Notes: generated from the letters alone by a model not told the origin. A DNA stretch of 64,000 bases from Streptomyces sp. NBC_01237 (GCF_035917275.1 NZ_CP108508.1:2604001-2668000); one strand, 5' to 3'; positions 16,045-25,552 are shown, counted from the stretch's first letter. Program-made: numbers and translations.

Positions 16045-18255
16045 TCAGCGTGCGGCGGGAGCCGCCGCGCGCCGCTGGGTGAACTGCTTCACCCAGTAGG
16101 CCGTCCGGTCCAGGTAGGCCGTCTCGGCGGCTGCCCCGGTCTTCCCGTACGCGCCGTCGAAGGTCTGGTAGCCGTGTCCGGCGGGCGGGGTGCTCGACGC
16201 CGGTTCGATCGAGCTGCCCTCGTGCCATTCGTTGAAGGAGGTGACGGAGACCCAGGTGGGCGATCCGCCGATGGCCGGGTCGAGCGCGTTGCTCCACTCC
16301 AGGTCGTAGGAGGCACCGTTCTTCCGGCCCAGGGTGGGTGTGGTGTTGCCGGGCACGGCACGGTCGTCGATGTATCCGGGTGCCACCGAGGGCGCCCAGA
16401 CCAGGCCGTTGGCCTTGGCGTAGTCCCCCGCCTGCTTCCAGCCGGGGGCGGTGGCTCCGGCGATGCCGTCGTAGGTGTAGATCCCCCCGAAGTGGGCGAC
16501 CTTGGTGGTGTCGGTGGTCTGGGCGAGGACGACGGCGCTGTCGCGGACGGCGTCCAGGGCCGACCAGTCCTGGATCTTCAGGCTCTCGAAGATGTAGAAC
16601 GCCGGGCGGTTCCCGTGCGCGGCGTCCCGGTAGTAGGCGGGATGACTGCCGTACTTCCCGTTCAGATAGGCGATGTCGTCGACCACGGAGGCCGCCGTCC
16701 GGCCGCTGTACGGCTCGATGTGCCAGGCGACCTCGATCCCGTGGCGGGCCGCGGCGTCCAGTACCCGCCCTGCGAGCGAGTCCTCGTAACCCCCCTGTCC
16801 CCACCAGCTGTAGACGAGGACACCGGCGCCCGACCGCTCGATCCACTTCATGTGCTGCTCGACGGCGCCTGCGACATCACCGGAGTCGTACGGGCCGAGC
16901 TTCGGGTAGAGGTCGGCGCCGATGCCCTCCGGCGGGGTCTGCCCGCCCTGCTGCCAGTGGCGCCAGCTGCCGTACGTGCCGGGGTTGCCGTACCAGGGGT
17001 AGTAGAAGAGGTGCACATCGGACGAGCCCTTCACCTTCGGCGCCTCGGTGCCCAGGGTGAAGCTGTCGATGTCGAAGAGGGCGCCCGTTCCCCCGGTGAA
17101 CCTGAGGAACAGGGGGCCCGAGCCGGTGGCGGTGAGGGAGGCGGTCACCTCCGTGAAGGTCTCCCAGCCGCCGGTCGGGGCGACGGCCACCGATCCGAGC
17201 AGCTGCCCGGTGGCCGAACCGGAGCGCACCTCGACGGTGCCGCCCGCCCCGGCCGAGGAGACCCTCGCGGTGAAGGAGGCGGCCCCGGCCGTGTCGACCG
17301 AGGCGTAGCCCGCCCAGTCGCCGTGGTCGATGTACCCGAGCGTGGCACCGCCGCCCGCCCCGGCGTGCCCGGCGCTCTGCACGCCGGACGCGGAGGTGTA
17401 CGCCTCCGCCTCCACGCTCCGGCCACCGGGGCCCGGGGTGCCGGGGCCGCAGTCGGCCGGCACCGCCCCGGCGGCGTACTGGATTCCGCCGAGGAGCAGT
17501 TTCCGGAAGGCCGGGTCGCTGTAGGACTCGACGGTGTGGCCGAGGCCGGTGTAGAAGGACCGGCCCCGCTGCTGCGGGTGGCACCAGGTGATGGGGTGGT
17601 CCCCGCCCATCTCGCCGCCGGTGTAGCTGCTTTCGTCCAGGCTCTGCAGCACATGGACGTCCTGGCGGGGATTGGTGCGGTAGTTGTACCACTCGTCGGT
17701 CCGGGTCCAGACGTCCTGGAGGTGCGAGGTCGCCGGGTGGGCGTGGTCCTCGGTGACGACTCTCGCCTGCTGGATCGCCGGGTGGCTCTTGAAGCGGGCG
17801 CCGACGAGGTTCTCGTACGCCGGCCAGTCGTACTCCGTGTCGGCCGCCGCGTGCACGCCGACGAATCCGCCGCCGCTGTCGACGTAGGCGGAGAGCGCGT
17901 CCTGCTGCGCGGTGTTCAGGACGTCGCCGGTGGTGCTGAGGAAGACCACCGCCTCGTACCCGGCGAGATTCTGCGGGGTGAAGGCGCCGGCGTCCTCGGT
18001 GGCCCGGACGGTGAAGCCGTCCGACGCGCCGAGCTGCTGGATCGCGGTGATGCCCGCCGGGATCGAGTCGTGCCGGAATCCGGCGGTCCTGGAGAAGACC
18101 AGCACGTCGTACGGGTCGGCGGCCCCGGCGGCTCCCGCCGGGGCGGAGGCGGCCCCGGCGGCAGCCGTCGGCGCGGGGGCCAGCAGGGCGGCGCCGAGGG
18201 TCAGGGTGGCGGCGCAGGCGATCCGGCGTGCGTGGCGGGCCAGTTGGCGTCTCAT
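16045..18255 (-). CDS. Secreted ThuA - CBM6 - GH99-like multidomain protein
   Basis: A 736-residue secreted protein. The signal peptide (RRQLARHARRIACAATL, then a hydrophobic Ala/Leu stretch) is followed by a ThuA-like domain (about 50-265) with VLVFSRTAGFRHDSIP and GGGFVGVHAAADTEYDWP. A CBM6 comes next (about 280-400; HGDWAGY, LRFTGG), then a C-terminal GH99-like (beta/alpha)8 domain (about 405-725). The last has FYYPWYGNPGTYGSWRHW, HIEPYSGR and SFNEWHEGSSIEPAS, the region that carries the acidic residues of endo-alpha-mannosidases. Start ATG 18255 lies 7 bases after the upstream stop with GGAAGGA inside that gene's end, so the two are translationally linked. It probably acts on an alpha-linked glycan, but the fusion with ThuA makes the exact reaction uncertain. 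Confidence 0.85.
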   Translation of the reverse strand: MRRQLARHARRIACAATLTLGAALLAPAPTAAAGAASAPAGAAGAADPYDVLVFSRTAGFRHDSIPAGITAIQQLGASDGFTVRATEDAGAFTPQNLAGYEAVVFLSTTGDVLNTAQQDALSAYVDSGGGFVGVHAAADTEYDWPAYENLVGARFKSHPAIQQARVVTEDHAHPATSHLQDVWTRTDEWYNYRTNPRQDVHVLQSLDESSYTGGEMGGDHPITWCHPQQRGRSFYTGLGHTVESYSDPAFRKLLLGGIQYAAGAVPADCGPGTPGPGGRSVEAEAYTSASGVQSAGHAGAGGGATLGYIDHGDWAGYASVDTAGAASFTARVSSAGAGGTVEVRSGSATGQLLGSVAVAPTGGWETFTEVTASLTATGSGPLFLRFTGGTGALFDIDSFTLGTEAPKVKGSSDVHLFYYPWYGNPGTYGSWRHWQQGGQTPPEGIGADLYPKLGPYDSGDVAGAVEQHMKWIERSGAGVLVYSWWGQGGYEDSLAGRVLDAAARHGIEVAWHIEPYSGRTAASVVDDIAYLNGKYGSHPAYYRDAAHGNRPAFYIFESLKIQDWSALDAVRDSAVVLAQTTDTTKVAHFGGIYTYDGIAGATAPGWKQAGDYAKANGLVWAPSVAPGYIDDRAVPGNTTPTLGRKNGASYDLEWSNALDPAIGGSPTWVSVTSFNEWHEGSSIEPASSTPPAGHGYQTFDGAYGKTGAAAETAYLDRTAYWVKQFTQRRAAAPAAR

Positions 18256-18262
18256 GAGCCGG

Positions 18263-20725
18263 TCATCCTTCCGTCTCGAAGGTGAAGGCATCGACATCGA
18301 ACAGATTCCCCTGGCCCGTCACGCCCTTGAAGACGAGGAAGAGTTTCGTGGATCCGGCGGGCGCGTTGTTCACGCCCGCCGAGACGTCCCTGAACGTCTC
18401 CCAGCCGCCGGTGGGTGTGACGGCGAGGGTGGCCAGCAGCGTGCCGGTGGCCGAGCCCGCGCGCAGTTCGATCGTGCCGCCGGGTCCCGCCGACGAGACC
18501 CTGGCCGAGACGCGGCTCGCGTTGCCCAGGGCGTACGGCTCGAAGGAGACCCAGTCACCGTTGTCGGTGAAGCCGACGGTGGCGCCGCCCTCGGCGGGTC
18601 CGTGCTGGGCGACCTCGATGCCGGACCGGGCCGCGAAGTGCTCGGCCTGCCGGTGGCGGGGCTGGAGGATGCTGTCGCTGTGGGTGGTCAGTCCGCCCGC
18701 GTCGGTGTACTCGGCGTCGAAGACCCCGTAGATGTTGGCGGCGCTGTCGTGCTCACCGTCGACGGGCACGTCGATGGTGCCGGAGCAGCCGTTCTTCGAG
18801 GTGATCTGGTGGCGGTGGCTGTCGTGGCCGAGGAGATAGGTGACCTTGACCTTCGCGCAGTCGACGGTGCCGTCCTCCGGGTCGGTGGCCGTGACGGTGA
18901 AGGGCACGGAGTCGCCGAAGGAGAAGAGCGCGCCGTCCGCGGGGATCTTCAGGGTGACGGTGGGGGCGGTGTTGCCCGCCGTCACGACGAGGCTGGCCGT
19001 CGCGGTGAGCCCTTCCGGGTCGGTGACGGTCAGGGTCGGGCGGTAGGTTCCGGCGGTGGTGTACGTGTGGTGCGGTGCGGCCTCGGTCGAGGTGGCTCCG
19101 TCACCGAAGTCCCAGGCGTGGCGCAGTGCTCCGCCCTCGGGGTCCGTGCTCCCGGCCGACGAGAAGGCGACGGCGAGCGGGAGGGGGCCGGAGGTGCGGT
19201 CCGCGGCGGCTCGGGCGACCGGTGAGCGGTTGCTGCCGGCCAGGTACTCGACGCGGTACAGCGCCTGGTTGCCGGATCCGGTGCCGTAGTCCAGGACGTA
19301 CAGCGCACCGTCCGGGCCGAACGCGGAGTCGATGACCTGGGTCCCGGTCCAGGGGAAGGTCTCGATCACCCCGGGCGATCCGTCGGACTTCACCTCGATC
19401 GGCTTGATCCATTTGCGGCCGTACTCGGCGGCGAAGAAGCGGCCGTCGAGCGAGGAGGGGAACTTCACGGACGAGTCGAGGTTCGCGTCGTAGCGGTAGA
19501 CGGGACCCGCCATCGGCGATTCGGAGCCGCCGCCGAACTCCGGCGGGGAGCCCGCGTCACCGCCGTACTTGATCCAGGCGGGCTTCACCGCGGGGAGCTT
19601 CGGCAGTCCGGTGTTGCGGAAGGAGTTGTTCGCCGGGCCGCCCGCGCAGTCGTACTTCGCACCGGCCGGGCCGCTGGGGAATGTGTACTCGCCGTACGTC
19701 TCCGAGGCCGTGTTCGAACCCGTGCAGTAGGGCCAGCCGAAGTTTCCGGGACCGGTGACACGGTCGAACTCCACCTGGCCGCTGGGGCCGCGGGCGGCGT
19801 CGGTGGTGCCCGCGTCAGGTCCGTAGTCCCCGATGTACACGGTGCCGGTCGGCTTGTCGACGGACATCCGGAAGGGGTTGCGGAAGCCCATGGCGTAGAT
19901 CTCCGGCCGGGTCCGCGCGGTGCCGGGGGCGAAGAGGTTGCCCGCCGGGACGGTGTAGCCGCCGGCCGCGGTGGGCTTGATCCGCAGGAGCTTCCCGCGC
20001 AGGTCGTTGGTGTTGCCGGAGGAGCGCTGGGCGTCGAACTGCGGGTTGCGCTGGGTGCGTTCGTCGATCGGCGCGTATCCGGCGGACTCGAACGGGTTGG
20101 TGTCGTCGCCGGTGGTCAGATAGAGGTTCCCGGTGGCGTCGAAGTCGATGTCGCCGCCGACGTGGCAGCACTGGCCGCGGTCGTTGGGGACTTCGAGGAC
20201 GACCTTCTCGCTGGCCTTGTCCAGCGTGCCGTCGGTCTTCAGCGTGAACCGGGAGAGGTTGAGGTGACCCTTCCACGGTTCGAAGTCGGCGGCGGTCCCG
20301 GTGACGGGGGCGTCGCCCGCCGGTGTGCTCAGTTTGGGTGAGTAGTACAGGTACAGATAGCGGTTGTTCGCGAAGTCCGGGTCGGCCGCGACTCCTTGCA
20401 GCCCTTCCTCGTCGTGCGTGTAGACATCGAGCTTGGCGGCGGTCCTCGTGGCTCCGGAGGCGTCGGTCAGCCGGACCGTGCCGTCCCGGGCGGTGTGCAC
20501 GACGGACTTGTCCGGGAGGACGGCGAGGGACATGGCCTCACCCAGTTCGTCCGGTCCCAGGGCGAGTTGGACCTGCTGGTAGTCGGCGGCGGGGATGTCG
20601 GCCGGGGCCTGGATCGCGGCGGGGGCGGCGGGCTCGGCCATCGCGGTACCGGCGGCGAGGCCGCCGGTGGCCACCAGGGTGAGGGCGATGACCGCTCTGG
20701 ACCACAGCGAGGGGGACAAAGGCAT
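18263..20725 (-). CDS. Secreted glucose/sorbosone dehydrogenase-like protein with PKD and CBM6
   Basis: An 820-residue secreted protein. A Sec signal peptide ends near AMAEPAAP. It is followed by a GSDH-type six-bladed propeller (about 50-495) of the soluble PQQ sugar dehydrogenase family, with GLQGVAADPDFANNRYLYLYYSPK, HVGGDIDFDATGNLYLTTGD, RNPFRMSVD and GDYGPDA. A PKD domain (about 505-590; HAWDFGDGATSTEAAPHHTY), an Ig-like domain (about 590-690) and a C-terminal CBM6 (about 695-820) complete it. It would oxidise a sugar at the cell surface while bound to polysaccharide. Its CBM6 resembles that of the next gene (PTGGWETF in both), which supports a common substrate. GGAAGGAAAGCGTTC precedes the ATG. 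Confidence 0.85.
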   Translation of the reverse strand: MPLSPSLWSRAVIALTLVATGGLAAGTAMAEPAAPAAIQAPADIPAADYQQVQLALGPDELGEAMSLAVLPDKSVVHTARDGTVRLTDASGATRTAAKLDVYTHDEEGLQGVAADPDFANNRYLYLYYSPKLSTPAGDAPVTGTAADFEPWKGHLNLSRFTLKTDGTLDKASEKVVLEVPNDRGQCCHVGGDIDFDATGNLYLTTGDDTNPFESAGYAPIDERTQRNPQFDAQRSSGNTNDLRGKLLRIKPTAAGGYTVPAGNLFAPGTARTRPEIYAMGFRNPFRMSVDKPTGTVYIGDYGPDAGTTDAARGPSGQVEFDRVTGPGNFGWPYCTGSNTASETYGEYTFPSGPAGAKYDCAGGPANNSFRNTGLPKLPAVKPAWIKYGGDAGSPPEFGGGSESPMAGPVYRYDANLDSSVKFPSSLDGRFFAAEYGRKWIKPIEVKSDGSPGVIETFPWTGTQVIDSAFGPDGALYVLDYGTGSGNQALYRVEYLAGSNRSPVARAAADRTSGPLPLAVAFSSAGSTDPEGGALRHAWDFGDGATSTEAAPHHTYTTAGTYRPTLTVTDPEGLTATASLVVTAGNTAPTVTLKIPADGALFSFGDSVPFTVTATDPEDGTVDCAKVKVTYLLGHDSHRHQITSKNGCSGTIDVPVDGEHDSAANIYGVFDAEYTDAGGLTTHSDSILQPRHRQAEHFAARSGIEVAQHGPAEGGATVGFTDNGDWVSFEPYALGNASRVSARVSSAGPGGTIELRAGSATGTLLATLAVTPTGGWETFRDVSAGVNNAPAGSTKLFLVFKGVTGQGNLFDVDAFTFETEG

Positions 20726-21204
20726 GAACGCTTTCCTTCCTGACGGTGCGTGGGGTTGTCAGGCAAGGCGCTGTCGCGCTTTGCGACGTGCGGGTGCGGC
20801 CGGGCGGCGGGGGAGCAACAGCCAGGTTTTTTCCGCCTGTCCGCAACGAGATGCTCGACCGGAGTGAACTTTTTGCATGCTGGCAACGCGGAATTAATTT
20901 GTCAATGCTGTATCCAAATCTCCGCCGGATGCCCCGTGCAGCCATTCGCGCCCTGCTTCGGAGCCCTTCGGGGACGGCCCGGGACCGGTTCGGGGGCGGT
21001 CCATGATCGGTTCGGGGGCGGTCCGGGACCGGCGGCCGAGGGGCGGCCCGGCGGACGCAAGCGCTTCGACGATCCGGGGCCCTCCCGCCGCCCTCGGCCC
21101 GCCCGCCGAACGCAGTCGGGCGCTTCGGCCACGCGGCGCGGCACCGTGGTTGTCCACGCGCGCCCGCCGGGGACGACGGGACAGCCCTTAGGGTTCGCAG
21201 GGTG
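20726..21204. other. 479-bp divergent intergenic region with 17-bp repeated core
   Basis: No convincing gene. A relatively AT-rich block (about 20860-20925) probably holds the leftward promoter of the dehydrogenase gene. Two exact copies of CGGTTCGGGGGCGGTCC (20986-21002 and 21008-21024) lie 22 bases apart, with further degenerate GGGACCGG copies around them. Nothing else recognisable is seen before matB. Confidence 0.5.
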
Positions 21205-22659
21205 ATGTCACTTCTTCCCGCACTCCAGGACGTGTCCGGCCCGCACGCCGCACGCGAAGCCGTCCGGTTCGACGAAGACTCCCTGTCCTACGCACAGTTG
21301 AGTGCCGCCGCCGACGCGCTCGCGGGCCGGATCACCGGCGCGGGCCGGGTCGCGGTATGGGCCACGCCCACCGCGCGGACCGTGGTCGCGGTGGTGGCCG
21401 CACTGCGGGCGGGGGTGCCCGCGGTACCGCTGAACCCGAAGACGGGCGAACGGGAGCTGGCGCACATCGTCGCCGACAGCGCGCCCTCGATGGTGCTGGC
21501 CTCGGCCGCCGACGTACTGCCGCCCGCGCTGGCCGCACTGGAGCGGCTGGATGTGAGCACGGAGGCGGGCCCGGCCGGCTCCGCGTTCCCCGAGCCCTCC
21601 CCCGAGTCCCCCGCGCTGATCGTCTACACCTCCGGCACCACGGGTCCGCCCAAGGGCGCGGTCCTCCCCCGGCGGGCGATCGCCGCCTCGCTGGACGCGC
21701 TGGAGGACGCCTGGCAGTGGACCGCCGACGACGTTCTCGTACACGCCCTGCCCCTGTTCCATGTGCACGGTCTGATCCTGGGCGTCCTCGGCCCGCTGCG
21801 CCGGGGCGGTTCGGTACGCCATCTCGGCAGGTTCTCCACCGAGGGCGTGGCCCGGGAGCTGGCGGCGGGAGGCACGATGTTGTTCGGTGTGCCGACGATG
21901 TACCACCGGCTGGCGGAAGCGCTTGCCGACCCGTCCGCGTCCGGCGGCCTCGCGCAGGCGCTCGCCGGCGCCCGGCTGCTGGTGTCCGGTTCGGCCGCGC
22001 TGCCGGTCCATGACCACGAGCGGATCGCGGCCGCGACCGGCCGCCGGGTGATCGAGCGGTACGGCATGACGGAGACCCTGATGAACACGGGCGTCCGGGC
22101 GGACGGCGAACCGCGCCCCGGCACGGTCGGCCCGCCGCTGCCAGGCGTCGAACTCCGGCTGACCGAGGAGGACGGCACCGTGCTCGACGACCCCGCGGCC
22201 ATCGGCGAGATCCAGGTCCGCGGCCCGAACCTCTTCACCGGCTACCTCAACCGCCCCGACGCCACGGCCGCGGCGCACACGGAGGACGGCTGGTTCCGTA
22301 CGGGCGACATGGCCACCCTGGACCCGGACGGCTATGTCCGGATCGTCGGACGCAAGGGCACCGACCTGATCAAGAGCGGCGGCTACAAGATCGGCGCGGG
22401 GGAGATCGAGAACGCCCTGCTGGAGCACCCGGGCGTCCGAGAGGCCGCCGTCACCGGCGAACCGGACCCGGACCTCGGCGAGCGGATCGTCGCCTGGGTG
22501 GTGCCGTCCGACCCCGGATCACCCCCGTCGGAAAGGGAGTTGGCGGACCATGTGGCCGCCCAGCTGGCCCCGCACAAGCGCCCGCGCACGGTGCGCTACC
22601 TGGACGCCCTGCCCCGCAACGACCTGGGCAAGATCATGAAGAGGTCGCTCCATGTCTAG
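21205..22659 (+). CDS. matB: Malonyl-CoA synthetase MatB
   Basis: A 484-residue ANL-superfamily ligase that activates malonate (and in Streptomyces also methylmalonate) with ATP and CoA. From memory it follows Streptomyces MatB nearly block by block: VAVWATPTARTVVAVVAALR, VPLNPKTGERELAHI, P-loop VYTSGTTGPPKGAVLP, LFHVHGLILG, ERYGMTETLMNT, the hinge RIVGRKGTDLIKSGGYKIG and the catalytic Lys in RNDLGKIMKRSL. ATG 21205 matches the family start; a GTG three bases earlier is the alternative. Its stop overlaps the start of the carboxyltransferase gene by 8 bases, so the two are coupled. The product would supply malonyl-CoA for polyketide or fatty-acid synthesis. Confidence 0.92.
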   Translation: MSLLPALQDVSGPHAAREAVRFDEDSLSYAQLSAAADALAGRITGAGRVAVWATPTARTVVAVVAALRAGVPAVPLNPKTGERELAHIVADSAPSMVLASAADVLPPALAALERLDVSTEAGPAGSAFPEPSPESPALIVYTSGTTGPPKGAVLPRRAIAASLDALEDAWQWTADDVLVHALPLFHVHGLILGVLGPLRRGGSVRHLGRFSTEGVARELAAGGTMLFGVPTMYHRLAEALADPSASGGLAQALAGARLLVSGSAALPVHDHERIAAATGRRVIERYGMTETLMNTGVRADGEPRPGTVGPPLPGVELRLTEEDGTVLDDPAAIGEIQVRGPNLFTGYLNRPDATAAAHTEDGWFRTGDMATLDPDGYVRIVGRKGTDLIKSGGYKIGAGEIENALLEHPGVREAAVTGEPDPDLGERIVAWVVPSDPGSPPSERELADHVAAQLAPHKRPRTVRYLDALPRNDLGKIMKRSLHV

Positions 22660-23995
22660 CCGCATGACGGCCCGCGAGGCCCTCGCCGCCGTCACCGCCG
22701 ACTTCGACGAGCACCGCCCGCCCGAGCGCCCCGCCCCGGCCGACGGACCGCTCGCCTGGTCCGGGTACGGGCAGGCACGGGCCCGCGCCGCCGCGCGCAC
22801 CGGCGAGGAGGAGTCCGTCGTCCACGGCACCGGCACGGTCGGCGGACGGCCGTGCGCGCTGGTCTCCTTCGAGTTCGGCTTCCTGGGCGGCTCGTTGGGG
22901 CAGTCCACCGGGGACCGGCTGGAGGCCGCGTACGCGCTGGCGCTGGAGCGGCGCGTTCCGCTGGTCGCCCTCGTCGCGACGGGCGGCAGCCGGATGCAGG
23001 AGGGCATGGTCGCGCTGACCCAGCTCCAGCGGGTGGCCCGCGCCTCGGCCCGGCTGCGCGCCGCCGGACTGCCGCAGATCGCGGTGGTGCGCGATCCCAC
23101 GACCGGCGGCGGCTGGGCCACGGTGGGCGCGGGCGCCGATGTGGTGCTGGCGCTGCCGGGCGCGCAGGTCGGATTCGCCGGGTCCCGGGTGCGGCCCGCC
23201 GACGCGGACCCGTACGCGTACACCGCCGAGGGTCAGCTGGCCGCGGGTCAGATCGACGCGGTCGTCGCGCCGGGCGAGCTGGCCGGGACGGTGGCCCGCT
23301 GGCTGCTCGCGCTCGGGCCGCACGACGCCCTGCCCGCAGCGCCGGTGCCGCGCGCGCTCGCGGCCACCGGTCTCCCGGAGACCGGGCGGGACGCCGTGGA
23401 GCAGGCCCGCGCGGCGGGGCGGCCGCACGCCGGGGCGTATCTGGAGGACTACTTCGACCATCTGCTGCCGCTCGTCGGCGACCGGTGCGGCGGCACGGAC
23501 GCGGGGCTGCTGTGCGGCTTCGGGCTGCGCGCGGACCGGCCGGTCGCGTACGTCGCCCAGTGCGGCACCCCGACCCGCCCGGCCGGGTACCGCACGGCGG
23601 CCCGGGTGATCCGGCTCGCGGACCGGCTCGGCGTCCCCGTCCTCACCCTGATCGACACCCCGGGAGCGGCGAACGATGCCGAGGCGGAACGGGCGGGCGC
23701 GGGCGCGGCCATCGCCGACACCTTCGCGGCGATCGCGGCGGCCCGGGTACCGGTGACCACCCTGGTGATCGGCGAGGGCGGCTCGGGCGGCGCGCTGGCC
23801 CTCGCGGCTCCGGACAACACCCATGTCACACCGGACAGTTACTTCTCCGTCATCGCCCCCGAACTGGCGGCGGCCATCCTGAAGCGCCCGGCGGCCGAGA
23901 CCGGCGCGACGGCCGACCAGCTGCGGCTGCGCCCGCAGGACCTGGTCGAACTGGGCATCGCACGCTCGATCGTGGGCACGGAGGAGACGGCGTGA
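22652..23995 (+). CDS. Carboxyl transferase with fused beta and alpha halves (acyl-CoA carboxylase/decarboxylase type)
   Basis: A 447-residue crotonase-fold carboxyltransferase with two halves. The N half (about 50-230; ALVSFEFGFLGGSLGQSTGD, VATGGSRMQEGM, PTTGGGWATVGAGADVVLA) is AccD-like. The C half (about 260-445; GYRTAARVIRLADRLGVPVLTL, DTPGAANDAEAE, IGEGGSGGALALAAPDNT) is AccA-like. No biotin carrier or carboxylase gene is adjacent. Coupled to matB by an 8-base overlap, with GAAGAGG before the ATG, it probably works on malonyl-CoA, either as a transcarboxylase or as a decarboxylase balancing MatB. That role is inference. The last 41 bases of the gene are duplicated downstream. Confidence 0.85.
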   Translation: MSSRMTAREALAAVTADFDEHRPPERPAPADGPLAWSGYGQARARAAARTGEEESVVHGTGTVGGRPCALVSFEFGFLGGSLGQSTGDRLEAAYALALERRVPLVALVATGGSRMQEGMVALTQLQRVARASARLRAAGLPQIAVVRDPTTGGGWATVGAGADVVLALPGAQVGFAGSRVRPADADPYAYTAEGQLAAGQIDAVVAPGELAGTVARWLLALGPHDALPAAPVPRALAATGLPETGRDAVEQARAAGRPHAGAYLEDYFDHLLPLVGDRCGGTDAGLLCGFGLRADRPVAYVAQCGTPTRPAGYRTAARVIRLADRLGVPVLTLIDTPGAANDAEAERAGAGAAIADTFAAIAAARVPVTTLVIGEGGSGGALALAAPDNTHVTPDSYFSVIAPELAAAILKRPAAETGATADQLRLRPQDLVELGIARSIVGTEETA

Positions 23996-24086
23996 CCACG
24001 GCGTGACGGCCGCACCCTCCGCATCGCACGCTCGATCGTGGGCACGGAGGAGACGGCGTGACCACGGCGTGATGGCCGCGCCCTTC
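23955..24086. repeat. 66-bp tandem duplication covering the carboxyltransferase 3' end
   Basis: Copy 1 (23955-24020) contains the final codons and TGA of the gene. Copy 2 (24021-24086) is identical over its first 51 bases, beginning GCATCGCACGCTCGATCGTG, then diverges slightly. The period, 66, is a multiple of three. Copy 2 is non-coding, lying after the stop codon. Confidence 0.9.
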
Positions 24087-24277
24087 GCGCCTCACCGCCC
24101 ACCCGGCCCCTCCCCCGCCTCCTGCCGACGGCATGGCCCGGGGGCGTCACCGGGCCCGCCGGATGCCGTCGGAGACGATGCAGGGAGGCCCGGCCACTGC
24201 CCGGCCCCGGTGCGTTCCCGTGCCGTCCACCCACACCGAGATCTCCGCGGCGGCCCGGCGGACGGCGGCTTCCGGGT

Positions 24278-25552
24278 CTAGGGCCGCGGGTCCCGCGCGT
24301 CGTAGCGGAGGAAGCCGCGCCACCGCAGCGCCAGCAGGGAGACCGCGACCACGCAGGCGGCACCGCCGCCGGTGACGGCCACGGCCGGGGAGGTCAGATC
24401 CGCGACCGATCCGGCCAGGAAGTCCCCGAGCCGCGGCCCGCCCGCCACGACGACGATGAAGACGCCCTGGAGGCGTCCGCGCATCTCGTCCGGCACCGCC
24501 GCCTGGAGCATGGTGCTGCGGAAGACCATGGAGATCGTGTCGGCGCACCCGGCGAGCGCGAGGAGGACCAGCCCGAGCCAGAGCTGCCGGGTCAGCCCGA
24601 AGACTGCGATGGCGGAGCCCCAGCAGGCGACGGCCGCCACGACCGCGAGCCCGTGCCGCCTGATCCGCCCGAGCCAGCCGGAGAACACGCCGCCCAGCAG
24701 CGCCCCGAGCGCCGGAGCGGCGACCAGCAGCCCGGTGGTCTTCGCGTCACCGCCGTACCAGACCACGGCGACCACCGGGAACAGCGCCCGCGGGTGGGCG
24801 AGCACCATGGCGCACAGGTCGGTGAAGAACGTCATCCGCAGATTGGGCCGGGTCCCGAGGAAGCGCAGCCCGTCCAGCACGGAAGCCCGCTTCTTCACCG
24901 CCCCTTCGCCCTCCTCGCCCCGGTCCGGGAGCATCGAGGGCAGCCGCCACATCGCGTACAGGGAGGCGGTGAAGGTGATGGCGTCGACGGTGTACGCGGC
25001 CCGGTAGCCCCACCAGCCGACGATCAGCCCGCCCAGCATCGGGCCGACGAGCGCCCCGGTCGTGCTGGTCATGGAGCTGAGCGCGTTGGCGGCGGGAAGC
25101 TGCTCGGCCGGGAGCAGCCGGGCGATCATCGAAGTGCGGGCCGGTGAGTTGAGCGCGAAGCAGACGGCCTGGAGGGCGACGACCGCGTACAGCAGTCCCA
25201 CCCGCTCCACCCCGGCGACCGTCACGGCCATCAGCCCCACGGACAGCAGGAACGACCCGGAGGCGCTGAAGAGCCCGAGCCTGCGCCGGTCGACGGTGTC
25301 GGCGACGGCCCCGCCGTACAGCCCGAACACGACGAGCGGCACGAGTGAACAGAACCCGATGAGTCCGACCGAGAAGGCGGACCCGGTGATGTCGTAGACC
25401 TGGAGCGACACGGCGAGCGCCGTCATGCCCTGCCCGATCCAGGACACCGTGTTCCCGAACCACAGCCGCCGGTAGTCGGGCGACGTACGCAGCGGCGTCA
25501 GGTCGGCGAATATGCGCGTGCGGTGTACAGGTTCTTCGGTCGATTCGGTCAC
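24278..25552 (-). CDS. MFS transporter, enterobactin-exporter-like (EntS/DHA3 type)
   Basis: A 424-residue multidrug/siderophore-type exporter with about 12 membrane segments. Typical DHA3 family sequences are visible: SPDYRRLWFGNTVSWIGQGM, VDRRRLGLFSASGSFLLSVG, LNSPARTSMIARLLPAEQLP, ANALSSMTSTTGALVGPMLG, and the C-half FRSTMLQAAVPDEMRGRLQG. I chose the GTG at 25552. The frame remains open for about 90 more codons, but that stretch is Arg/Gly-rich shadow sequence that includes a 15-bp repeat. The cargo is unknown, and no siderophore genes adjoin it. Confidence 0.85.
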   Translation of the reverse strand: MTESTEEPVHRTRIFADLTPLRTSPDYRRLWFGNTVSWIGQGMTALAVSLQVYDITGSAFSVGLIGFCSLVPLVVFGLYGGAVADTVDRRRLGLFSASGSFLLSVGLMAVTVAGVERVGLLYAVVALQAVCFALNSPARTSMIARLLPAEQLPAANALSSMTSTTGALVGPMLGGLIVGWWGYRAAYTVDAITFTASLYAMWRLPSMLPDRGEEGEGAVKKRASVLDGLRFLGTRPNLRMTFFTDLCAMVLAHPRALFPVVAVVWYGGDAKTTGLLVAAPALGALLGGVFSGWLGRIRRHGLAVVAAVACWGSAIAVFGLTRQLWLGLVLLALAGCADTISMVFRSTMLQAAVPDEMRGRLQGVFIVVVAGGPRLGDFLAGSVADLTSPAVAVTGGGAACVVAVSLLALRWRGFLRYDARDPRP

